Of a stretch of DNA of 5,400 nucleotides, positions 1 to 4,810 are shown in pieces. The stretch comes from an uncultured bacterium (GTDB lineage: Bacteria > Bacillota > Clostridia > Oscillospirales > Oscillospiraceae): positions 1 through 5,400 of the forward strand of contig CAJMQD010000085.1 of assembly GCA_905215425.1 (NCBI GenBank). Reading direction: 5' to 3'. A model generated the notes under the pieces. The model was given only the letters and a program-made list of their open reading frames with translations, was not told where the DNA came from and searched no databases. Each line of letters begins with the position of its first letter. Within the stretch, counting starts at the first letter, position 1. A program made the translations under genes and the position numbers.

Positions 1-1060
1 CATCACCGGCGACTACCTGTCCGGGCGGAAGAAGATCGCCGTCCCCACGGAGCGGCGGAAGGGGAACGGCCACTGGCTGAAGGTATACGGCGCGGCGGAG
101 CACAATCTGAAGCATGTGGACGCCGCCATCCCCCTGGGCACTTTTACCTGCGTCACCGGCGTGTCCGGCAGCGGCAAGTCCTCTCTGGTGAACGAGATCA
201 TCTATAAGAAGCTGGGGGCCGACCTGAACCGCACCAAGGCCCGGGCGGGCCGGCACGACCGCATCGAGGGGGAGGAGTGGCTGGACAAGGTCATCAACAT
301 CGACCAGAGCCCCATCGGCCGCACCCCCCGGTCCAATCCCGCCACCTACACCAACCTGTTCAGCGACATTCGGGAGCTGTTTGCCTCCACCCCTGACGCC
401 AAGAGCCGGGGCTACGGACCGGGGCGTTTCTCCTTCAATACCCGGGGCGGCCGGTGCGAGGCCTGCCAGGGGGACGGCCTGATCAAGATCGAGATGCACT
501 TCCTGCCCGATATCTATGTGCCCTGCGAGGTGTGTAAGGGCCGCCGGTACAACCGGGAGACGCTGGAGGTGCGCTATAAGGGCAAGAACATCTACGAGGT
601 GTTGGAGATGACCGTGGATGAGGCCCTGCCCTTCTTTGAGAATCTGCCCAAGATCTACAACCGCCTGTTCACCCTGCAGCAGGTGGGCCTGGGTTATGTA
701 AAGCTGGGACAGCCCTCCACCGAGCTGTCCGGCGGCGAGGCCCAGCGGGTGAAGCTGGCCACCGAGCTGTCCAAGCGCTCTACCGGCCGCACCATCTATA
801 TTCTGGATGAGCCCACCACAGGCCTCCATGCCGACGATGTGCGCCGGTTGATCGAGGTGCTGCAGAAGCTGGTGGAGCTGGGCAACACCGTGCTGGTCAT
901 CGAGCACAACCTGGATGTGATCAAAACGGCGGACTATCTCATCGACCTGGGCCCCGAGGGGGGCGACGGTGGCGGCACCATTGTGTGCAGCGGCACGCCG
1001 GAGGAGGTGGCCGCCTGCGAGAAGTCCTATACGGGACAGTATCTGAAGAAAATGCTTTGA
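1..1060 (+). CDS. uvrA: UvrABC excinuclease subunit A, C-terminal part (5' end outside window)
   Basis: UvrA is the DNA-damage sensor of nucleotide excision repair. It dimerises, binds distorted DNA and loads UvrB, using two ABC-type ATPase modules. The frame is open from base 2 with no stop, giving the last 352 residues of a family that is usually about 940 long. It holds the second ATPase module: Walker A GVSGSGKS (lysine codon 176-178), a C-X2-C-X19-C-X2-C zinc finger (cysteine codons at 455, 464, 524 and 533), the ABC signature [12 protein letters not shown] (725-760), Walker [13 protein letters not shown] (Asp-Glu at 806-811) and the switch histidine in VIEHNLD (905-907). All key residues are present, so this looks like a functional gene. 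The stop is TGA at 1058-1060. The GTG at 116 lies inside the ATPase module and is an internal valine, not a start. Identification is essentially certain. The promoter and any upstream uvrB cannot be seen. Confidence 0.98.
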   Translation, partial: ITGDYLSGRKKIAVPTERRKGNGHWLKVYGAAEHNLKHVDAAIPLGTFTCVTGVSGSGKSSLVNEIIYKKLGADLNRTKARAGRHDRIEGEEWLDKVINIDQSPIGRTPRSNPATYTNLFSDIRELFASTPDAKSRGYGPGRFSFNTRGGRCEACQGDGLIKIEMHFLPDIYVPCEVCKGRRYNRETLEVRYKGKNIYEVLEMTVDEALPFFENLPKIYNRLFTLQQVGLGYVKLGQPSTELSGGEAQRVKLATELSKRSTGRTIYILDEPTTGLHADDVRRLIEVLQKLVELGNTVLVIEHNLDVIKTADYLIDLGPEGGDGGGTIVCSGTPEEVAACEKSYTGQYLKKML

Positions 1061-1070
1061 TAATTAAAAG

Positions 1071-1085
1071 CCCTCCCTCCCGCCC
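1071..1085 (-). other. Putative G-quadruplex motif just after uvrA
   Basis: The minus strand reads GGGCGGGAGGGAGGG, four G3 runs separated by single bases. This is the pattern expected for a very stable parallel quadruplex, with a matching C-tract (i-motif capable) on the plus strand. It begins 10 nt after the uvrA stop codon and is followed by five T residues (1086-1090). The G-rich strand is the template for uvrA transcription, so it could hinder polymerase at the gene's end. The motif is seen directly; the role is inference. Confidence 0.6.
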
Positions 1086-1097
1086 TTTTTAGATGTG

Positions 1098-1130
1098 TGG
1101 GGGCGCAGCCCCCACGCCCCCGGCGGGGGC
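1098..1130. repeat. Tandem GC hairpins with interchangeable arms downstream of uvrA
   Basis: Two perfect hairpins lie side by side. The first is TGGGGGC (1098-1104) with GCCCCCA (1108-1114) and a GCA loop. The second is GCCCCC (1116-1121) with GGGGGC (1125-1130) and a GGC loop. Because the arms are nearly identical, the first G block could also pair with the second C block. No T-run follows, so this is not a classical intrinsic terminator, though it could protect the uvrA mRNA 3' end. Confidence 0.6.
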
Positions 1131-1145
1131 AGTTCGGCGGGAGCG

Positions 1146-1310
1146 CGGGCCCTACATGATGCGGGCAACGAACCGAAGGGGATCCCCACAAAGGTAAACG
1201 CCTTGCGAGGATGACGTAGGGGGCGAACATCATCCGCCCGTGTAAGCTCCCTCGTCAGAGGGAGCCAAGGCGAGAAGATGCTGTATATCACAAAAGGCAA
1301 GGGCGGAGCC
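1146..1310. repeat. Modular intergenic repeat, copy A
   Basis: Positions 1146-1211 are identical, base for base, to 1400-1465. The similarity continues through 1271 (seven substitutions and one single-base gap in about 58 bp) and resumes at 1281-1310 (four differences in 30 bp) after a 9-bp stretch that is replaced in copy B. A 72-bp inner module is bounded by inverted CCCTAC (1150-1155) and GTAGGG (1216-1221). It holds a 10-bp palindrome GGGGATCCCC at 1178-1187. A stem-loop lies at 1246-1265. No transposase or protein is encoded. It may be a REP/MITE-like dispersed element; its wider distribution cannot be judged from one window. Confidence 0.8.
1246..1265. repeat. Stem-loop within repeat copy A
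   Basis: GCTCCCTC (1246-1253) pairs perfectly with GAGGGAGC (1258-1265) around a GTCA loop. From memory, this kind of CTCCCTC-GTCA-GAGGGAG hairpin is dispersed in gut Oscillospiraceae genomes, but I have not verified that here. The equivalent hairpin in copy B (1499-1518) keeps its pairing despite a base change. Confidence 0.7.
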
Positions 1311-1350
1311 CCCTGTGGCCCCCGAGTATAGGGAACGTATCGCGTTTTTT

Positions 1351-1410
1351 TGTAGGGCGTGACGACCTTGGCACGCCATGCACGGCCCGGTGAGGGCACC
1401 GGGCCCTACA
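1351..1410. repeat. Cruciform / three-way-junction module
   Basis: Nested inverted repeats could fold into a cloverleaf-like shape. The outer stem is TGTAG (1351-1355) with CTACA (1406-1410). Arm 1 is GGCGTG (1356-1361) with CACGCC (1372-1377). Arm 2 is GGCCCGGTG (1384-1392) with CACCGGGCC (1397-1405) around an AGGG loop. All pairs are Watson-Crick. The 3' side overlaps the first 11 bp of repeat copy B, so the module and the repeat share a boundary. A run of seven T residues (1345-1351) abuts the left edge. It lacks tRNA features such as a TTC loop. Function is unknown. Confidence 0.6.
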
Positions 1411-1498
1411 TGATGCGGGCAACGAACCGAAGGGGATCCCCACAAAGGTAAACGCCTTGCGAGGACAACGTAGGGGCGGATATCATCCACCCGTCTAA

Positions 1499-1518
1499 GC
1501 TCCTTCGTCAGAGGGAGC
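1499..1518. repeat. Stem-loop within repeat copy B
   Basis: This is the counterpart of the hairpin at 1246-1265. GCTCCTTC (1499-1506) faces GAGGGAGC (1511-1518) around the same GTCA loop. The single change C to T at 1504 turns a C-G pair into a U-G wobble in a plus-strand transcript, so the stem can still form there. In a minus-strand transcript the same position would be an A-C mismatch. Confidence 0.65.
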
Positions 1519-1541
1519 CAAGGCCGCGAGGACGCCGTAGG

Positions 1542-1561
1542 GCCCGATGCCCTCATCGGGC
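1542..1561. repeat. Extra hairpin present only in copy B
   Basis: GCCCGATG (1542-1549) pairs perfectly with CATCGGGC (1554-1561) around a CCCT loop. It lies mostly in the 36-bp block that copy A lacks and is preceded by the boundary word GTAGGG (1537-1542). This suggests a hairpin module gained in copy B or lost from copy A. Confidence 0.65.
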
Positions 1562-1575
1562 TGCATATCACAAAC

Positions 1576-1596
1576 GGCAAGGGCAGGGCCCTTGCC
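1576..1596. repeat. 8-bp hairpin at the right edge of copy B
   Basis: GGCAAGGG (1576-1583) pairs perfectly with CCCTTGCC (1589-1596) around a 5-nt loop. Its left arm is shared with copy A, but copy A lacks a complete right arm, so the hairpin is complete only here. It directly abuts the next hairpin. Confidence 0.6.
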
Positions 1597-1631
1597 TTCC
1601 AAAGCCCCCTTGCCAAAGGGGACCTTTGGAA
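1597..1631. repeat. Composite 14-bp hairpin upstream of the COG2426 gene
   Basis: An outer stem TTCCAAAG (1597-1604) with CTTTGGAA (1624-1631) encloses an inner stem CCCCTT (1606-1611) with AAGGGG (1616-1621) and a GCCA loop. They are separated by a small internal loop (C on one side, AC on the other). It ends 31 nt before the ribosome binding site of the next gene, so it is probably in its leader if transcription starts upstream. No T-run follows, which argues against an intrinsic terminator. It could be an mRNA-stabilising structure or simply part of the repeat mosaic. Confidence 0.65.
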
Positions 1632-1662
1632 ATCGTTTCCCCACCCAAAATTTATCACGCCG

Positions 1663-1668
1663 AAGGAG
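1663..1668 (+). promoter_or_regulatory. Ribosome binding site fixing the COG2426 start
   Basis: AAGGAG lies 5 nt before the ATG at 1674. The frame is also open from a TTG at 1626, but that codon sits inside a hairpin arm, has no such site, and would add 16 non-membrane residues unlike the family. The ATG at 1674 is therefore preferred. Confidence 0.8.
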
Positions 1669-1673
1669 CATAT

Positions 1674-2171
1674 ATGGAAATTTTTCAGTGGCTGACCGAC
1701 ACCACCGTGGGCAAATGCGTCTTCACCATGCTGGTGTCCATGGTGCCCATTATTGAATTGCGGGGCGGGCTGCCCTTCGGGGTGGCCCTGGGCCTGCCCT
1801 ACTATCTGGCCTTCCCTGCGGCGGTGGCGGGCAACATCATCCCCGCCCCTTTCATTATCGTGTATATCCGCCGGATCTTCCAGTGGATGCGGCGGCGCAT
1901 CCCACGGCTGAACGGTATGGTGGACCAGCTGGAGCGCAAGGCCCATCTAAAGGGAGAGAAGGTCACCCGGTATCAGTATCTGGGTCTGTGGCTGTTCGTG
2001 GCCATCCCCCTGCCGGGCACCGGGGCATGGACGGGTGCGCTGGCCGCAGCCTTTCTTGAAATGCGCCTGCGGAAGGCTCTGCCCGCCGTGATTCTGGGCG
2101 TACTTACCGCCGGGTGTATCATGCTGCTGCTGACCCATGTGGGGATCAATCTGTTTTCCGGAATGATTTGA
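1674..2171 (+). CDS. COG2426 family small multidrug export membrane protein
   Basis: This 165-residue integral membrane protein belongs to the family annotated as small multidrug export proteins (Pfam Sm_multidrug_ex, COG2426). That name is historical, and the transported substrate is not established. Hydrophobic segments lie at about residues 15-27, 33-65 (with a re-entrant-like PAPF kink), 102-127 and 136-153. A basic loop at 66-99 is likely cytoplasmic. Two motifs are diagnostic: PIIELRGGLPFG (25-36), with an acidic residue next to an arginine in the membrane, and PLPGTGAWTG (112-121). Their proline/glycine-rich character recalls DedA/VTT-type proteins, which is an inference. The length is normal for the family and there is no signal peptide. 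The gene starts a likely co-transcribed trio with the 98-residue protein (54 bp downstream) and recD2. The stop is TGA at 2169-2171. Family assignment is firm, but a role in drug export is not supported by context. Confidence 0.9.
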   Translation: MEIFQWLTDTTVGKCVFTMLVSMVPIIELRGGLPFGVALGLPYYLAFPAAVAGNIIPAPFIIVYIRRIFQWMRRRIPRLNGMVDQLERKAHLKGEKVTRYQYLGLWLFVAIPLPGTGAWTGALAAAFLEMRLRKALPAVILGVLTAGCIMLLLTHVGINLFSGMI

Positions 2172-2172
2172 G

Positions 2173-2198
2173 GGGAAGGGGCAGAACGGCCCCTTTCC
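2173..2198 (+). other. GC-rich intercistronic hairpin without T-run
   Basis: Starting one base after the stop codon, 2173-2182 pairs with 2189-2198 over 10 bp with one G-U wobble, around a 6-nt loop. The core is GGGGC with GCCCC. No T-run follows, so it is unlikely to terminate efficiently by itself. It could be a processing, stability or attenuation element between the COG2426 gene and the downstream pair. Confidence 0.55.
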
Positions 2199-2212
2199 GC
2201 ATAGAATGCCCC

Positions 2213-2217
2213 GGAGG
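2213..2217 (+). promoter_or_regulatory. Ribosome binding site for the 98-residue protein
   Basis: GGAGG lies 8 nt before the ATG at 2226. A GTG at 2217 in the same frame overlaps this site and so cannot be the start. The ATG is chosen. Confidence 0.75.
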
Positions 2218-2225
2218 TGTGCCCA

Positions 2226-2522
2226 ATGGGAGCGTTTTGGGAGTTGTTTGGAACTGCGATGGCCGCGGCCGGACTGGCGGTTCTGCTGTGGTGGCAGGCG
2301 GGGCGTCTGCTGCGTCCGGTGCCCGGGCGGAATGTACAGGTGGTGATCTCCGGCCGGGGGGACGGGGAGGAACTGGAACAGACCCTGCGGGCCCTGTACT
2401 GGCTGAGAGGAATGGGTCTGTTGCGGAGCGGTATTGTGATTGAAACGGAAGATTTAACTGACACCGGTCTGACGCTGGCGGAGAAATTGAGTCAGCGCTA
2501 CCCGGCGGCGGAATTAAAGTGA
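2226..2522 (+). CDS. Small membrane-anchored protein with a half GT-A (glycosyltransferase-2)-like domain
   Basis: I do not recognise a named gene. The 98-residue product has one hydrophobic helix at about 7-23 (rich in Ala, Leu and Trp), followed by Arg at 27, 30 and 35, which suggests a cytoplasmic C-terminus by the positive-inside rule. The soluble part (37-93) resembles the first subdomain of family-2 glycosyltransferases. VQVVISGRGDGEELEQTLRA matches the usual first strand and helix (VVIPARNEE..LE.TL.SL). GIVIETEDLTDTGLTLAEKL matches the second strand and helix (IIVVDDGSTDGTAEIAEEL). The nucleotide-binding Asp pair of that motif is altered to ETED, and the protein ends where the rest of the fold, including the DXD motif, would begin. 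A catalytic role is therefore unlikely. It has its own ribosome binding site and no sign of frameshift, and it ends 22 bp before recD2. The coding call is good; the fold resemblance is inference from pattern only. Confidence 0.75.
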   Translation: MGAFWELFGTAMAAAGLAVLLWWQAGRLLRPVPGRNVQVVISGRGDGEELEQTLRALYWLRGMGLLRSGIVIETEDLTDTGLTLAEKLSQRYPAAELK

Positions 2523-2544
2523 AAAGACAGAGAGGAGACGCCCT

Positions 2545-4743
2545 ATGACAGAAAGCAGAGAATTGCAGCTGATCGAGGGGACAGTCTCCTCTTTGATTTA
2601 TCAGAACGAGGAAAACGGCTACACCATTCTCCGATTGGATTTGGGGGAAGAAGAACTGACGGTGGTTGGATCTATGCCCGGAGTGTCGCCGGGGGAGTAT
2701 TTGTCCATTCGGGGCAGCTGGGTGCGCCACCCCACCTATGGGCGGCAGTTCAAGGCGGAGATCGTGGAGCGCCGTCTGCCCCAGGGGCTGAAAGAGGTCT
2801 TTCATTACCTGGCCTCCGGGGCCGTGAAGGGGGTGGGCAAGGCCACCGCCCGGGCCCTCATCGAGGAATTCGGGGAGGACGCCCTCACGATCATCGGGGA
2901 ACACCCGGAGGAACTGACCAAGATTCGGGGCATCAGTCCTAAACGGGCCATGTCCATCAGCGCCAGTTTTCAACAGCAGATGGGGATGCGTCTGCTGGTG
3001 GAATTTCTCGGACAGCACAATCTGCCCATGGAGCTGGCCGCTCCCCTGTACCGCAGCTACGGCGGCGCGGCGCTGGAGGCCCTGAAAAATGACCCCTATC
3101 TGTTGGTGGGAGAGGGCTTTGGGGTAGAGTTCTCCCTGGCTGACCAACTGGCCCTGGATCTGGGCTTGGCAGGGGACGATCCCCTGCGCCTGGAGGCGGG
3201 GTTGATCTTCGAGCTGACGCACAATTTGAATAACGGACACACCTTCCTGCCCCGGGGGAAGCTGCTGGCCGCCTCGGGACAGCTTCTGGACATCCCGACG
3301 GAGGAGCTGGAGGAGGCCTTGGAGCGCCTGTCTCTGAAAGGGCAGGTGGCGGAGGACCGGGTGGCGGGGGAGGACGCGGTCTATCTGCCTGATTTGTACG
3401 AGGCGGAGCTGCTGGTGACCCAGCGGGTGCGGGAGATGCAGGACAGTGACCTGCTGCCCCCGGAGCGGCTGAACGATGTGATCGACCGTATCCAGCGGCA
3501 GCAGGGTATCCGCTACGCTCCCCAGCAGCGGCAGGCGGTGGAACTGGCCGCCCGGAACCAGATGATGCTGCTCACCGGCGGACCGGGTACAGGCAAGACC
3601 ACCTCTCTGCGGGGGGTGCTGGCCCTGTTCGATACCATGGGGCTGGAGACAGCCTTGGCTGCCCCTACGGGGCGAGCGGCCAAACGCTTGAGCGAGCTGT
3701 GCGGGGCGGAGGCGTCCACCATCCACCGCCTGCTGGAGACGGGATTCGATCCCCAGAGCGGACAGCAGGTGTTTACCCACGACCGGGACGACCCGTTGCC
3801 TGTGGATGCGGTGATCGTGGACGAGACCTCCATGGTGGATCTGCCCCTGATGGCGGCCCTCATGGACGCCCTGCGGCCGGAGTGCCGGCTGGTGCTGGTG
3901 GGGGACCCGGATCAGCTGCCCTCGGTGGGCCCCGGATGTCTGTTTGCCGACCTGATCCGCAGCGGGGCAGTGTCCACGGTGCGGCTGACGGAGGTGTTCC
4001 GTCAGGCGGCCCAGAGCGCCATCATCCGGAACGCCCACACAGTGAACCGGGGGGAACTGCCCGACCTGCGGGCCAACGACAGCGACTTTTTCTTTCTGGC
4101 GCGCCGGGACAGCCAGATAGCGGTGGACACCATCGTGGATCTGTGCCGCCGCCGTCTGCCCGAGCGCATGGGCATCCCGGCCGAACAGATCCAGGTGCTG
4201 TCCCCCACCAGAAGGCGGGGCACCGGAACGGCCAATCTGAATCAGGCCCTCCAGGCCGCCCTGAACCCTCCGGCGGAAGGGAAAGGGGAGCGGCGCTTCG
4301 GCGACTGGATCTTCCGGGCGGGTGACCGGGTGATGCAGGTAAAGAACAACTACGACATTCTGTGGAGAGAGCAGGGCACCAGCAACGCCGGGATGGGGAT
4401 GTTCAACGGAGACATCGGGGTCATCCGGGCCATTGACGGGGACTGCATTACCGTAGACTTCGAAGGCAAGGTGGTGGAGTATGCCCCCGATATGCTCAAT
4501 GAGCTGGAACCCGCCTTTGCCGTCACGGTACATAAGGCCCAGGGGAGCGAATATCGGGCGGTGATCCTGGCGGCCTTGGATGGCGCCCCCATGCTTATGA
4601 CGCGAGGGGTGCTGTATACGGCCATTACCCGGGCCCGGGAGCTGCTGATCATTGTAGGGGACGACGGCGTGGTGGCCGGCATGATCGGCAACAACCGACA
4701 GACCCGGCGGTATTCCGGTTTGCGGGCCCGCCTGTCGGAGTGA
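2545..4743 (+). CDS. recD2: RecD2 family ATP-dependent 5'-3' DNA helicase
   Basis: RecD2 is a superfamily 1B helicase that moves 5' to 3' on single-stranded DNA. It occurs without RecB and RecC in many Firmicutes and contributes to DNA repair and replication-fork processing. The 732-residue length is typical. An OB-like N-terminal domain spans about 5-75, followed by helix-hairpin-helix repeats (about 85-195, with GVGKATARALIEEFG and IRGISPKRA). The helicase core shows Walker A GGPGTGKT (345-352), motif Ia APTGRAAKR (373-381), Walker B VDETS (Asp426, Glu427), motif III GDPDQLPSVG (453-462), motif IV TEVFRQ (482-487), an SH3-like insert (about 568-640), motif V HKAQGSE (663-669) and motif VI YTAITRAR (691-698). 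All are intact. AGGAG at 2533-2537 lies 7 nt before the ATG. It is probably the last gene of a transcription unit with the two small membrane proteins. It ends at a strong terminator. Confidence 0.97.
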   Translation: MTESRELQLIEGTVSSLIYQNEENGYTILRLDLGEEELTVVGSMPGVSPGEYLSIRGSWVRHPTYGRQFKAEIVERRLPQGLKEVFHYLASGAVKGVGKATARALIEEFGEDALTIIGEHPEELTKIRGISPKRAMSISASFQQQMGMRLLVEFLGQHNLPMELAAPLYRSYGGAALEALKNDPYLLVGEGFGVEFSLADQLALDLGLAGDDPLRLEAGLIFELTHNLNNGHTFLPRGKLLAASGQLLDIPTEELEEALERLSLKGQVAEDRVAGEDAVYLPDLYEAELLVTQRVREMQDSDLLPPERLNDVIDRIQRQQGIRYAPQQRQAVELAARNQMMLLTGGPGTGKTTSLRGVLALFDTMGLETALAAPTGRAAKRLSELCGAEASTIHRLLETGFDPQSGQQVFTHDRDDPLPVDAVIVDETSMVDLPLMAALMDALRPECRLVLVGDPDQLPSVGPGCLFADLIRSGAVSTVRLTEVFRQAAQSAIIRNAHTVNRGELPDLRANDSDFFFLARRDSQIAVDTIVDLCRRRLPERMGIPAEQIQVLSPTRRRGTGTANLNQALQAALNPPAEGKGERRFGDWIFRAGDRVMQVKNNYDILWREQGTSNAGMGMFNGDIGVIRAIDGDCITVDFEGKVVEYAPDMLNELEPAFAVTVHKAQGSEYRAVILAALDGAPMLMTRGVLYTAITRARELLIIVGDDGVVAGMIGNNRQTRRYSGLRARLSE

Positions 4744-4762
4744 TCAGCTTTGCTGAGGGATA

Positions 4763-4801
4763 AAAAATCTCCCTGCCCCAATTCGGGGCAGGGAGATTTT
4801 T
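4763..4801. terminator. Bidirectional intrinsic terminator between recD2 and the Clp gene
   Basis: A perfect 17-bp stem (4763-4779 with 4785-4801) closes on a 5-nt AATTC loop, with a GC core CTGCCCC/GGGGCAG. The plus strand ends in T5 after the GC part. On the minus strand the A6 at 4762-4767 becomes a U6 run. It lies 19 nt after the recD2 stop and 9 nt after the stop of the convergent Clp gene, so it can end both transcripts. Confidence 0.92.
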
Positions 4802-4810
4802 GCTTAGCTG

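Larger units (their letters stand above)
1400..1590. repeat. Modular intergenic repeat, copy B
   Basis: This is a second direct copy, 254 bp to the right of copy A, with 1400-1465 identical to 1146-1211. It then diverges slightly up to 1524. Copy A has 9 bp (1272-1280) where copy B carries a 36-bp insert (1525-1560) that includes most of an extra hairpin. Similarity resumes at 1561-1590. The inner 72-bp module again has inverted CCCTAC (1404-1409) and GTAGGG (1470-1475) ends. The perfectly conserved left part next to a diverged right part suggests either recent conversion or stronger constraint on the left module. Confidence 0.8.
1061..1673. other. Gene-free 613-bp spacer made of hairpins and modular repeats
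   Basis: No reading frame here has a ribosome binding site plus a recognisable protein. The minus-strand open frames that cross it share the same peptide stretch only because the DNA is duplicated. In order, the region holds a G-quadruplex-capable tract (1071-1085), two GC hairpins (1098-1130), repeat copy A (1146-1310), a T7 run (1345-1351), a cruciform-like module (1351-1410), repeat copy B (1400-1590) and two further hairpins (1576-1631). The word GTAGGG or its complement CCCTAC recurs at module boundaries (1150, 1216, 1352, 1404, 1470 and 1537). I found no convincing promoter for the downstream gene. Confidence 0.8.

Noticed and set aside
116..1060. GTG at 116 as a start of a short ABC protein
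   Set aside because: The frame is open to the left edge with UvrA-like sequence before it, so the GTG is an internal valine.
1283..1290. TATA-like sequence in repeat copy A as a promoter
   Set aside because: It has no -35 partner at proper spacing, and the base change in copy B (GCATATC) breaks the match.
1351..1410. Possible tRNA gene because of the cloverleaf-like shape
   Set aside because: There is no anticodon arm of the right size, no TTC loop consensus and no acceptor of seven pairs; only a three-way junction is supported.
1146..1590. Possible CRISPR array from repeated hairpins
   Set aside because: There are only two long imperfect copies, no regular short repeat and spacer pattern, and no cas gene.
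1610..1656. Candidate promoter with TTGCCA at 1610-1615 upstream of the COG2426 gene
   Set aside because: The TTGCCA is part of a hairpin arm, and no acceptable -10 lies at 16-18 bp; TTTATC at 1651 is too far away.
1027..1946. Three overlapping minus-strand open frames across the repeat region that share a peptide stretch (LARRLPLWGSPSVRCPHHVG)
   Set aside because: The shared peptide simply reflects the 66-bp DNA repeat. The frames cross hairpins, overlap uvrA and the COG2426 gene antisense, and show no domain pattern.
3699..4325. 208-codon plus-strand open frame within recD2
   Set aside because: It is an out-of-frame shadow of recD2, rich in Gly, Pro and Arg, with no recognisable domain.
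2146..4533. 795-codon open frame on the minus strand opposite recD2 and its upstream gene
   Set aside because: It is a composition artefact of GC-rich codons read antisense. The product is rich in His, Gln, Pro and Arg with no motif, and recD2 on the other strand is intact with every helicase motif.
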